A stretch of DNA of 64,000 nucleotides, from positions 62,001 through 126,000 of the forward strand of contig JACAEM010000033.1 in assembly GCA_013388855.1 (NCBI GenBank), read 5' to 3'. The first letter of the stretch is position 1. Every line of letters begins with the position of its first letter. A program made the position numbers and the translations under genes. This DNA comes from Chloroflexota bacterium. Its GTDB lineage: Bacteria; Chloroflexota; Anaerolineae; Anaerolineales; Villigracilaceae. The notes beneath the pieces are model-generated. The model saw nothing but the letters and a program-made list of their open reading frames with translations, was not told the DNA's origin and searched no databases. Below are positions 27,965 to 35,824 of this stretch, in pieces.

Positions 27965-28951
27965 TTATTGAGGCGGGAGGAGAACCGCATCGATCACGTG
28001 GATCACACCATTCGAAGCTTCGATATCCGTGATGACCACCTGGACGTTGTCGTTCAGGAAGACATTGCCATCCTGGACCTTGATACTAGCATCCTTGCCG
28101 AGCACGGTGGGTGCGCTAGTGAGGCCGACCACATCCGCCGCCATGACCTTGCCAGAGACTACATGGTATAGCAAGATGTCGGTGAGAGCCTGCTTGCTCT
28201 CCGGTTTGAGCAGTTCATCGATGGTACCGGCAGGCAGTTTGGCAAAGGCATCGTCGGTGGGGGCGAAGACCGTGAAGGGACCTTCACCGCTCAAGGTGCC
28301 CACCAGGTCGGCAGCGGTCAACGCGGCGACCAGCGTGGTGAAGCGGCCATCGGCGACGGCGATGTCAACGATCGTGCCGGGAGCGGCGGCTTCCTCAACC
28401 GGGGGCAGGATGACCGTATCGATCACGTGGATCACACCATTGGATGTCTCGATATCGGTAATGATGACCTGGGCATCGTTGATATACACGTTGCCCATAT
28501 CGACCTTGACCGCCACATCCTTGCCGAGCACGGTGGTGGCGCTGGTCAGACCAGCCACATCCGCCGCCATGACCTTGCCGGAGACCACATGGTAGAGCAG
28601 GATGTCAGTAAGAGCCTGTTTGTTCTCGGGCTTGAGCAGATCTTCCACAGTGCCAGCAGGCAACTTGGCAAAAGCATCATCAGTGGGAGCGAAGACCGTG
28701 AAGGGACCTTCGCTTTTCAGCGTGTCGACCAACTCGGCGGCTGTCACAGCGGCGACGAGCGTTGTGAAGCGGCCGTCCGCAACCGCGGTGTCGACAATAT
28801 CCGAGAGCATGGGCTCAGGGGTGGCGGTGGGCTCGGGCATGGCGGTCGGTTCCGGCATGGCGGTCGGAGCGGGGGTTTCGGCAGGTGCACAGGCAGCGAT
28901 CACAAATGCCAGGACCATAAGGACTGATATAGCGAGTTTTGTGCGTTTCAT
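27965..28951 (-). CDS. Lipoprotein with two tandem FAS1 (fasciclin) domains
   Basis: This 328-residue secreted lipoprotein has a signal peptide ending in the lipobox VIAAC, with the lipid Cys at 21. A linker of repeated (P)T-x-M/T-PEP units (about 27-48) leads to two FAS1 domains (about 50-185 and 192-327). Each has the H1 motif [18 protein letters not shown] and the H2 motif [14 protein letters not shown]. The two domains are nearly identical over long stretches, which shows recent internal duplication. FAS1 domains mediate adhesion or matrix contact. The gene is single, with its own TTGACA-16-TAAAAT promoter and an AAGGAG site. Confidence 0.92.
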   Translation of the reverse strand: MKRTKLAISVLMVLAFVIAACAPAETPAPTAMPEPTAMPEPTATPEPMLSDIVDTAVADGRFTTLVAAVTAAELVDTLKSEGPFTVFAPTDDAFAKLPAGTVEDLLKPENKQALTDILLYHVVSGKVMAADVAGLTSATTVLGKDVAVKVDMGNVYINDAQVIITDIETSNGVIHVIDTVILPPVEEAAAPGTIVDIAVADGRFTTLVAALTAADLVGTLSGEGPFTVFAPTDDAFAKLPAGTIDELLKPESKQALTDILLYHVVSGKVMAADVVGLTSAPTVLGKDASIKVQDGNVFLNDNVQVVITDIEASNGVIHVIDAVLLPPQ

Positions 28952-29017
28952 TTCTTATCTCCTTGTAATTCTAAGGTGTGTATATTTTATGCACAGGTTT
29001 TGTACATATTTATACAT

Positions 29018-29045
29018 ATTTTACATTTTTTGTCCATATTGTCAA
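29018..29045 (-). promoter_or_regulatory. Promoter of the FAS1 lipoprotein gene
   Basis: On the minus strand TTGACA (29040-29045) and TAAAAT (29018-29023) are separated by 16 bases in a very AT-rich region. The start codon lies about 67 bases downstream. Confidence 0.6.
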
Positions 29046-29176
29046 TGCAAAGATTTAATCTCTCACAAAATCCTAATCTTTTCAAAATCTGGACAAACAA
29101 AATCACCGTTTCTCTCCCCAATCAAACCTGCTCCCGTTTTTCAGCCTCCCCACACTTTGACATCTCTACCGTTAAA

Positions 29177-29219
29177 AATAATGAAATCAACCCCGCTCCT
29201 CGGGGCTGATTTCATTATT
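29177..29219 (-). terminator. Terminator at the end of the 2-oxoacid dehydrogenase cluster
   Basis: AATAATGAAATCA-A-CCCCG pairs with CGGGG-C-TGATTTCATTATT with one mismatch and a five-base loop, 22 bases downstream of the lpdA stop. The rest of the AT-rich stretch to the FAS1 start holds only the FAS1 promoter. Confidence 0.8.
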
Positions 29220-29241
29220 CATTTTCCGACTTCAATCCTTA

Positions 29242-30630
29242 CTACAGATGGATCGGTGTGCCTTCCGCGCCGTGCGCCGCTTCCATCAGCACTTCGGAGA
29301 GCGTCGGGTGGGCGTGGACGTTGCGGGCGATCTCGTGCGGGGTGAGTTCCATCATGTGAGCGAGAGTGAGTTCAGGCAACAACTCGGTCACTTCGGGACC
29401 GATCATGTGCGCGCCCAGGATCTCGCCATATTTTTCATCGACCACGAGTTTGACGAACCCGGCATAATCGCCCAGCCCAAGCGCCTTGCCGTTGGGTTGG
29501 AAGGGGAAACGCCCAATCTTGACGTTGTAGCCGCGTTCCTTCGCCTGCGCTTCGGTCAAGCCAAACGATGCCACCTGCGGATGACAGTATGTGGCGCGCG
29601 GCATCATTTCGTAGTCGAGCGTGGTCGTTTCCACACCGGCGATATTTTCAGCGCAGATAATTCCCATCGCCGAGCCGACATGCGCCAGCATGAGTTTGCC
29701 GGTCACATCGCCAACCGCCCAAATACCGGGGACATTTGTTTGCATCTTTTCATTGATTTCAACCATGCCGCGCTCGTTGACCTTGACGCCCACCGTTTCG
29801 AGCCCCAGCCCTTTGCTGTTCGGCGTAAAAGCGGTCGCCACCAATACCTGATCCACTTTGAGGATCTCACCGGGAAGTTTCACCGTGACCTTGTCACCAT
29901 TGACCGCAATGCTCTCGAACTTCACGCCGGCTTTGACCTTGATACCGCGCTTGGTGAATTCCCTGGTCAATTCCTTGCTGACTTCCTCATCCTCGCGCGG
30001 CAGGATGCGCGGCAGTAACTCCACAATGGTCACATCCACGCCATAGGAGTGCCAAATGGTGGCAAACTCTACACCGATGGAACCACCGCCCACAATCACC
30101 ACAGACTGCGGAAGTTTATCGCTCATGATCGCTTCCACATAAGTGATGATTTTCTTGCCATCCACAGTCACACCGGGCAGCATTGCCGGGCTGGCGCCGG
30201 TGGCGATGACGATATTCCTGGCAGATAACTCTGTCACTTTGCCATCCTTGTCGGTAACGGTGAGGGCATTCGGCTTGGTCAGAAGCGCCGACCCCATGAA
30301 GACGGCGATGCCGTTCTTCTTCATCAAAAACCCGACGCCCTTGGTCAGGCGATCTGAATTCTGGCGTGAACGCTTGAACGCCACGCTGTAATCCAGTTTC
30401 AAGTTGTCGAACGAGAATCCAAAATCCTTGCCGCGTTCGCGCAAGGTGTGAGCCACCTCCGCATTTTTAAGCAGGGACTTGGACGGAATACAACCGATAT
30501 TCAAACACACACCGCCCAGCCATTGCTTGTCAACAATCGCGACCTTCTGCTTCAGTTGCGCGGCGCGGATGGCGGCAACATATCCCGCCGGTCCCGCACC
30601 GATCACAACAACATCAAAATTTTCTGCCAT
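29242..30630 (-). CDS. lpdA: Dihydrolipoyl dehydrogenase (E3)
   Basis: This 462-residue FAD enzyme reoxidises the dihydrolipoyl arm of the E2 component and passes electrons to NAD. It has the N-terminal FAD motif GAGPAGYVAAIRAA, the redox disulfide Cys42/Cys47 in GGVCLNIGCIPSK, a second Rossmann GGGSIGVEFATIW, and the C-terminal active-site pair His441 and Glu446 in HAHPTLSE. The start is MAENFDVVV with AAGGAG upstream; the 32 earlier in-frame codons run through a palindromic repeat and are not coding. It is the last gene of the E1/E2 cluster, separated from E2 by two methyltransferase genes. Confidence 0.95.
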   Translation of the reverse strand: MAENFDVVVIGAGPAGYVAAIRAAQLKQKVAIVDKQWLGGVCLNIGCIPSKSLLKNAEVAHTLRERGKDFGFSFDNLKLDYSVAFKRSRQNSDRLTKGVGFLMKKNGIAVFMGSALLTKPNALTVTDKDGKVTELSARNIVIATGASPAMLPGVTVDGKKIITYVEAIMSDKLPQSVVIVGGGSIGVEFATIWHSYGVDVTIVELLPRILPREDEEVSKELTREFTKRGIKVKAGVKFESIAVNGDKVTVKLPGEILKVDQVLVATAFTPNSKGLGLETVGVKVNERGMVEINEKMQTNVPGIWAVGDVTGKLMLAHVGSAMGIICAENIAGVETTTLDYEMMPRATYCHPQVASFGLTEAQAKERGYNVKIGRFPFQPNGKALGLGDYAGFVKLVVDEKYGEILGAHMIGPEVTELLPELTLAHMMELTPHEIARNVHAHPTLSEVLMEAAHGAEGTPIHL

Positions 30631-30647
30631 TATTTCTCCTTGATTTA

Positions 30648-30725
30648 TGTCACTGCGAGCGTTTGCAGCAAAGCAACCGTTTGTTTCGATGAGCTTGCTT
30701 CGTCGCTTTGCTCCTCGCAACGACA
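30648..30725. repeat. Palindromic intergenic repeat, family A (copy 2)
   Basis: The outer arms TGTCACTGCGAG (30648-30659) and CTCGCAACGACA (30714-30725) are inverted; inside are AGCAAAGCAACCG and a second inverted element GCTTGCTTCGTCGCTTTGC. It lies immediately upstream of the lpdA ribosome site. Confidence 0.72.
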
Positions 30726-30746
30726 TTGATTTTTAGTATTTTACTA

Positions 30747-31220
30747 CTACAACCAACGCCTCACGCTGGACTTGTAGCTGGTGTATTGACCCTTGAATTT
30801 TTTCTCCAGATAGGCTTCTTCCCGCTCAATGACCAGACGAGTCATGGTTATCATGTACAGTGGAGCCATCAGGAAGCCCCAATATAAGCCCGAGTTCAAC
30901 GGCAAACCGATAACCATCAACAAAAAACCAAGGTAGATCGGGTTGCGCGTAAAACGATAGATGCCTGCCGTGACGAGTTGTTTCACTGAACCATGCGGAT
31001 TGAGAGTGGTACGCGCCTTTCGAAATTCTATGAACGCGCCAATCCCGAGTAGGAAACCGATGAAGGTCATTCCCAAACCGATATACCGCAAGAGGGGCGG
31101 CGCGCCGAAAGGAATCGGAGCAAATCGCGCAAGGAAATAGGCAATGACGATGAACATCAACGCCACGATGGGCGGGTGCACCATCGGACTGATGTCGGGA
31201 TGATCCTGTTCTTTTGCCAT
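30747..31220 (-). CDS. Isoprenylcysteine carboxyl methyltransferase-like membrane protein
   Basis: This 157-residue protein has four hydrophobic segments (about 18-34, 45-65, 93-108 and 112-130). It carries the C-terminal signature of the ICMT/PEMT-like methyltransferases: GIYRFTRNPIYLGFLLMVIG followed by VIEREEAYLEKKFKGQYTSYKSSVRRWL. Members methylate a membrane substrate with SAM; bacterial substrates are mostly unknown. It sits 12 bases downstream of a soluble SAM methyltransferase gene, inside the 2-oxoacid dehydrogenase cluster. Whether it is functionally tied to the dehydrogenase cannot be told. Confidence 0.8.
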   Translation of the reverse strand: MAKEQDHPDISPMVHPPIVALMFIVIAYFLARFAPIPFGAPPLLRYIGLGMTFIGFLLGIGAFIEFRKARTTLNPHGSVKQLVTAGIYRFTRNPIYLGFLLMVIGLPLNSGLYWGFLMAPLYMITMTRLVIEREEAYLEKKFKGQYTSYKSSVRRWL

Positions 31221-31232
31221 GAAATTCCTCAG

Positions 31233-31850
31233 TTAATGTTTTTGTGCCACCATCAGAAAGATGGGGAATGTCTTCTTTTTATTACCGATCTTCTTTGCGA
31301 TCTCGTATACCGTCGAGAATTTTACATTCCCAAACCCGGCGGATTCCACCTTTTTCCAAAGTTCCTCACGGTCAAAGCCCATATGAACGTCGGCTGAACT
31401 GTCGGTGTGAAAGGTGCCATCTTCCTTATCCAAGTCGGCGGCAAGCAGATAACCGGTTGGTTCCAGTAAAGCATGAAATTTTCTGAGGATATCATCCGTG
31501 TCGCGGATGTGATGCAGGGTCATCAGTGAATAGGTCAGGTCGTATCGCTCGGTGGGCAGTGGATCGGTCGCCAGGTCAAGCCGCATGGGATGCATATTTG
31601 TCACACCAGAGCTGGCAATTTTTTCCCCGAGAACATCCAGCATTCCCTGCGATGTATCTGCCAACGTGATCTGCCCCACATCCGATTGCAGGGCAAAACT
31701 CAACAAACCAGTGCCGCATCCGTATTCGAGGGCAGTCATGTTTTGGGTCAAGGGGATTGCTTTGCGAATGGCATCTGCCACCGCACGGGCACGTTCCACT
31801 TTTTGGGGGTCAGAATCCCAATCTTTAGCACGTTCGTCGAAGTTTGTCAT
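31233..31850 (-). CDS. Class I SAM-dependent methyltransferase
   Basis: This 205-residue soluble methyltransferase has motif I ALEYGCGTGLLSFALQ, motif II TLADTSQGMLDVLGEK and motif IV YDLTYSLMTLHHIRDTDDIL. These fit the Methyltransf_11/25 class that methylates small molecules. An N-terminal helix (FDERAKDWDSDPQKVERARAVADAIRKAIPL) precedes the Rossmann core. The substrate is unknown. It lies between a palindromic repeat and the ICMT-like gene, both on the same strand, within the E1-E2-E3 cluster. Confidence 0.85.
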   Translation of the reverse strand: MTNFDERAKDWDSDPQKVERARAVADAIRKAIPLTQNMTALEYGCGTGLLSFALQSDVGQITLADTSQGMLDVLGEKIASSGVTNMHPMRLDLATDPLPTERYDLTYSLMTLHHIRDTDDILRKFHALLEPTGYLLAADLDKEDGTFHTDSSADVHMGFDREELWKKVESAGFGNVKFSTVYEIAKKIGNKKKTFPIFLMVAQKH

Positions 31851-31860
31851 AATTCTCCCA

Positions 31861-31976
31861 TGTCATTGCGAGCGTAGCGAAGCAATCTCCACTTAAACGG
31901 ACGTTTCTCGTCGACAAGCTAATCCCGTTTAACGGAAGATTGCTTCGTGGCGCTTACAGCGCCACTCGCAACGACA
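31861..31976. repeat. Palindromic intergenic repeat, family A (copy 3, longest)
   Basis: TGTCATTGCGAG (31861-31872) and CTCGCAACGACA (31965-31976) form the outer arms. CGAAGCAATCTCC and the inverse GGAAGATTGCTTCG form a second inner pair, and TGGCGC/GCGCCA a third. It fills the gap between the methyltransferase and E2 genes. Confidence 0.78.
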
Positions 31977-31980
31977 TTTG

Positions 31981-33225
31981 TTAATTCCAATTCTCCAATG
32001 TCTCTTTTACCTTCATCAAGAACCAATCCGCGGAAGCGCCATCGAGAATGCGATGATCGAAAACGAAGGAAAGATACACCATCGGGCGAATGGCAATGGC
32101 ATCGTCAACAACGACCACACGCTTCTGCATCGCCCCCACGCCAAGGATACCGCATTGCGGCTGGTTAATGACCGGGAAGGCGAACAGCGATCCGCTGATA
32201 CCGTGATTGGTAAGCGTGAATGTTCCGCCTTTGACGTCATCGGGCTGGAGCTTTCTGGAGCGGGCGCGATTGGCAAGGTCATTGACTGTGCGCGCCATTG
32301 CCAGCAAAGACAGATTGTCCGCACCTTTAATGACGGGCACGATCAAACCTTCCTCCCCCAGCGATGTTGCCATGCCAATATTAATGGCTTTATGAACAAG
32401 AACGCCTTCATCCGTCCAAGACGAGTTAACGTTGGGATAGGCTTTCAACCCTGCCACGATGGCGGTCATGAAATAGGCGGTGAAAGTGAGATTAACGCCA
32501 TCACGGGCAAATACATCCTTGTTCGCGGAGCGATGTTTTACCACACGGCTCATGTCCGCTTCCATGACAGTCAGCACATGCGGCGATGTATGCTTGGACA
32601 TAACCATGTGTTCCGCGATCTGCCTGCGAATGGTAGTGTGCTTGATGAGCTGGTCGCCTTCGATAGGCTTCACGGTTGCAGGTTGCAGATTGGAAGGTTG
32701 GAAGATTGGGGTGATGGTTGAAGCAGTTGTTACTTTCGACTTTCGAATTTCTACAAATGCCAACACATCATTCTTGGTGATCCGCCCGTTCAATCCCGTG
32801 CCCTGCACTTGCTGAAGATCAACTCCATGTTCAGCGGCAATTTTAGCAACAACGGGGGAAATGAAACCAATGTCACGTGTCACATGCGGCGTTTCAAATG
32901 CCATGCTTTCTTTGACTACAGGCGTTTCAACAACCGCCGGACTGGAATTTGAAATTGGGGGACTTGAAACTCGCTCCACATTCTCCCCCGGCTTGCCAAT
33001 GAAGGCAAGAATCGCCCCAACTTTTGCCGGAGATCCTTCTTCTGCCAGGATTTTCAATACTGTTCCTGAAACAGGCGCGGGAATTTCAGTGTCAACCTTA
33101 TCGGTGTTCACTTCGAGCAAAGGTTCCAACTCATTGACAGAGTCACCTTCTTTTTTCAGCCATTTCGTTACCGTAACCTCTTCCACGCCCTCGCCAAGCA
33201 ATGGAACAAGAACTTTCGTTGCCAT
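31981..33225 (-). CDS. 2-oxoacid dehydrogenase E2 (dihydrolipoamide acyltransferase)
   Basis: This 414-residue E2 core carries one lipoyl domain (1-78) with lipoyl-Lys43 in NTDKVDTE, a peripheral-subunit-binding domain (about 130-168; SPVVAKIAAEHGVDLQQVQGTG), and the acyltransferase domain (about 195-414) with the catalytic DHRILDG (His391, Asp395). It transfers the acyl group from E1 to CoA. The two linkers (about 82-125 and 170-190) are Pro/Ser/Thr-rich, as in related complexes. Whether the substrate is pyruvate or a branched-chain ketoacid cannot be decided; the fused E1 of this cluster resembles the branched-chain type. The start has AAGGAG. Confidence 0.92.
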   Translation of the reverse strand: MATKVLVPLLGEGVEEVTVTKWLKKEGDSVNELEPLLEVNTDKVDTEIPAPVSGTVLKILAEEGSPAKVGAILAFIGKPGENVERVSSPPISNSSPAVVETPVVKESMAFETPHVTRDIGFISPVVAKIAAEHGVDLQQVQGTGLNGRITKNDVLAFVEIRKSKVTTASTITPIFQPSNLQPATVKPIEGDQLIKHTTIRRQIAEHMVMSKHTSPHVLTVMEADMSRVVKHRSANKDVFARDGVNLTFTAYFMTAIVAGLKAYPNVNSSWTDEGVLVHKAINIGMATSLGEEGLIVPVIKGADNLSLLAMARTVNDLANRARSRKLQPDDVKGGTFTLTNHGISGSLFAFPVINQPQCGILGVGAMQKRVVVVDDAIAIRPMVYLSFVFDHRILDGASADWFLMKVKETLENWN

Positions 33226-33282
33226 ATTTGCTCCTTGATTTTCAAGTACGGAGTTTAAAACTTTCTGCGACTCAGTGGTTAA

Positions 33283-35694
33283 TCACTTTATGAGCGGGAA
33301 CCGCCCTGGATCCACCTCGCTCATCATTTCATATATCGCATCGAATATGGTTTCGGCATTGGGCTTCGACCAGTAATCGCCATCTGAACCGTATGCAGGG
33401 CGATGAGCCTTGCCGGATAATGTCCGTGCGGGGGAATCAAGATGATAATAGCCGCCTTGTCTTTCGATGACTTCCTGCAGCATATATGCGGATGTTCCAC
33501 CCGGCACATCCTCATCCACAAAGATGATGCGGTTTGTTTTTCTGAGGGACTCTACAATCTTACCGTGAACATCGAACGGCAGGAGCGACTGCACATCGAT
33601 AACTTCCACTGCAATGCCGACCTTCGACAATTTCTCCGCGGCATCGAGCGCAATGCGGCAACAGGCGCCATACGTAACAATAGTGACATCGCTGCCTTCG
33701 CGGATCACCTCCGGCACGCCGAGTGGAACAGTAAACTCATCGATGTTATCGGGCAAACGTTCCTTCACGCGGTACCCGTTCAACACTTCCACAATGATGG
33801 CGGGTTCGTCGGATTTCAACAGCGTGTTGTAGAAACCCACCGCACGCGTCATATCACGCGGCACCAGCACATTCATGCCACGCACCAGGTTGATAATGCC
33901 TGACATCAACGAACCCGAATGCCAGACGCCTTCGAGACGGTGCCCACGCGTGCGGATAATGACCGGCGAAGCCTGTCCGCCGGCGGTACGCCAGTGCAGC
34001 GTGGCGAGATCATCGCTCATAATCTGGAGCGCGTACAGAAGATAATCAAGATATTGAATCTCACAAATGGGACGCAGCCCGCGCATTGCCATGCCGATGG
34101 CTTGTCCTAAAATCGTCGCTTCACGGATGCCGGTGTCGGTCACACGCAGTTCGCCATATTTTTCCTGCATCCCTTTGAATCCCTGGTTGACATCACCGAG
34201 TTTGCCGACATCTTCACCAAAGGCGATCACGCGCGGATCACGCGCCAAAATGGAATCAAAGGCGGCGTTCATCACCTCAAACCCCATGACGGTCGGCGAC
34301 GACGCCGAATAGACGGGTTTCACTTCCTTCACCGCCATGGCCCGCCCGCTGTGGAGGTGCGAACCATATCGTTCGAGGTTGACTTCATCCTGTTCCCGCT
34401 TCCATTGGATCAACACCTGCTTGGATGGATTCGCTTCATCGCGCAGAACGCGCAGCGCTTCGTGCGCCGCGCTGTGGATATCACGTCTCGCCACCGACGG
34501 GAGAGTTGCCAGTCGGTCTTTGATCTTCTCCAGCTCTGACGCGTGACTCGAACTCCCCGCAATCTCGTCGAGCATATCCATCACCTGGTTGCGTTCCTCC
34601 AGGATCGGGGCGAGGTACGCTTCCCATGCCAGTTTGCGGATTCCCTCGACAGTGTCGTAGTCCTCTTTTTCAACGGCGACCAGCTCCGTTTCCGAGATGA
34701 GGCGCTGATCCAGAATCCACTCGCGCATTTTGCGGATGCAGTCATATTCCGCCTCCCATTGCAGTCGTTTGGGAGACTTATATCGCTCATGCGAGCCGCT
34801 CGTGCTGTGACCCTGCGGCTGGGTCAGGTCGATGACATGCACCAGCGCAGGGATGTGATATTCGCGCGCCAGTTCCGCGGCGGAGGCGTAGGTTTCGAGC
34901 AGGGCGGGATAATCCCAGCCGCGCACCTGATAGAGTTCGTACCCGCGCTGACATTCCGGTTCGGGACATGGTTCACGCTGAAAACCTTGCAAAATGGCGT
35001 GGATATTTTCCTTGACCATCTGAAATTGATTGGGCACCGAGATGCCATAACCATCGTCGTAGACTGTGATGACGGCGGGCGCCTGCAGAACGCCGATGGC
35101 ATTGACCGATTCCCAGAACAGTCCCTCCGAAGTGGAGGCGTTGCCAATGGTCGCAAAGGTGACTTCGTTTCCGTTCTTTGAAAATTGGGTAAAGGGTTTG
35201 AGTTCTTCGATGCCGCGATACAACACCGACGCGTACGCCAGCCCGACCGCACGCGGCATCTGCGCCGCCGTAGGGGAAATATCCGCTGCGGTGTTGTACA
35301 TCTCGGTCTGGTTTTTCCACGAACCGTCGGGGTTGACGTAACGACTCGCAAAATGTGAGTTCATCGAACGCCCGCCGGTGTTGGATTCGTGGTGGAGATC
35401 GGCATGGGCATAGAGCTGGGCAAAAAATTCCTGGATGCTCATCACCCCCAGCATGAACATCCAGGTCTGGTCACGATAATATCCTGAACGCCAGTCACCC
35501 TTGTGAAAGGCGCGGGCAATGGCGATATTGGCAAGCTCCTTGCCGTCGCCAAAGATGCCGAATTTTGCTTTCCCGCTCAAAACTTCCCGCCTGCCGATAA
35601 GCGAAGCCTGCCTGCTTTGGTAGGCAAGGCGATAATCCTTGATGATCTCTTCTTTCTCTAGGGGAAGTGCAATAGAGCCCCTGGTCTTGGGCAT
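33283..35694 (-). CDS. 2-oxoacid dehydrogenase E1, fused alpha and beta subunits
   Basis: This 803-residue thiamine-diphosphate enzyme joins the E1-alpha part (about 1-420) and the E1-beta part (about 465-803) in one chain. The alpha part holds the TPP motif GNASTSEGLFWESVNAIG, where Asn replaces the usual metal-binding Asp, and HSTSGSHERYKS. The beta part holds GEDVGKLGDVNQGFKGMQEKYG, VTDTGIREATILG and RTRGHRLEGVWHSGS, ending with a normal transketolase C-domain. It decarboxylates a 2-oxoacid, probably branched-chain, and passes the acyl to E2. A minus-strand TATAAT (35724-35729) and AAGGAG precede the ATG. It is the first gene of the E1-E2-E3 cluster. Confidence 0.92.
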   Translation of the reverse strand: MPKTRGSIALPLEKEEIIKDYRLAYQSRQASLIGRREVLSGKAKFGIFGDGKELANIAIARAFHKGDWRSGYYRDQTWMFMLGVMSIQEFFAQLYAHADLHHESNTGGRSMNSHFASRYVNPDGSWKNQTEMYNTAADISPTAAQMPRAVGLAYASVLYRGIEELKPFTQFSKNGNEVTFATIGNASTSEGLFWESVNAIGVLQAPAVITVYDDGYGISVPNQFQMVKENIHAILQGFQREPCPEPECQRGYELYQVRGWDYPALLETYASAAELAREYHIPALVHVIDLTQPQGHSTSGSHERYKSPKRLQWEAEYDCIRKMREWILDQRLISETELVAVEKEDYDTVEGIRKLAWEAYLAPILEERNQVMDMLDEIAGSSSHASELEKIKDRLATLPSVARRDIHSAAHEALRVLRDEANPSKQVLIQWKREQDEVNLERYGSHLHSGRAMAVKEVKPVYSASSPTVMGFEVMNAAFDSILARDPRVIAFGEDVGKLGDVNQGFKGMQEKYGELRVTDTGIREATILGQAIGMAMRGLRPICEIQYLDYLLYALQIMSDDLATLHWRTAGGQASPVIIRTRGHRLEGVWHSGSLMSGIINLVRGMNVLVPRDMTRAVGFYNTLLKSDEPAIIVEVLNGYRVKERLPDNIDEFTVPLGVPEVIREGSDVTIVTYGACCRIALDAAEKLSKVGIAVEVIDVQSLLPFDVHGKIVESLRKTNRIIFVDEDVPGGTSAYMLQEVIERQGGYYHLDSPARTLSGKAHRPAYGSDGDYWSKPNAETIFDAIYEMMSEVDPGRFPLIK

Positions 35695-35793
35695 GTACTC
35701 TCTCCTTTGGCTGAGATAGGGAGATTATAACAAAGGATGAAGGGTGGAGGCGGAGGGATGAATCGAATATGAATTTAAATATGGGACACTAAC

Positions 35794-35817
35794 AAACCCC
35801 GACTTCGAGGCGGGTCA
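35794..35817 (-). terminator. Weak hairpin downstream of the subtilase gene
   Basis: AACCCCGAC and AGGCGGGT form an imperfect stem closed by TTCG, just after the subtilase stop codon. No long T-run follows on the minus strand. Confidence 0.35.
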
Positions 35818-35824
35818 TGTTTTA

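Noticed and set aside
30631-30726. In-frame upstream extension of lpdA
   Set aside because: It runs through a family A palindromic repeat; the FAD motif follows the ATG at 30630, which has AAGGAG.
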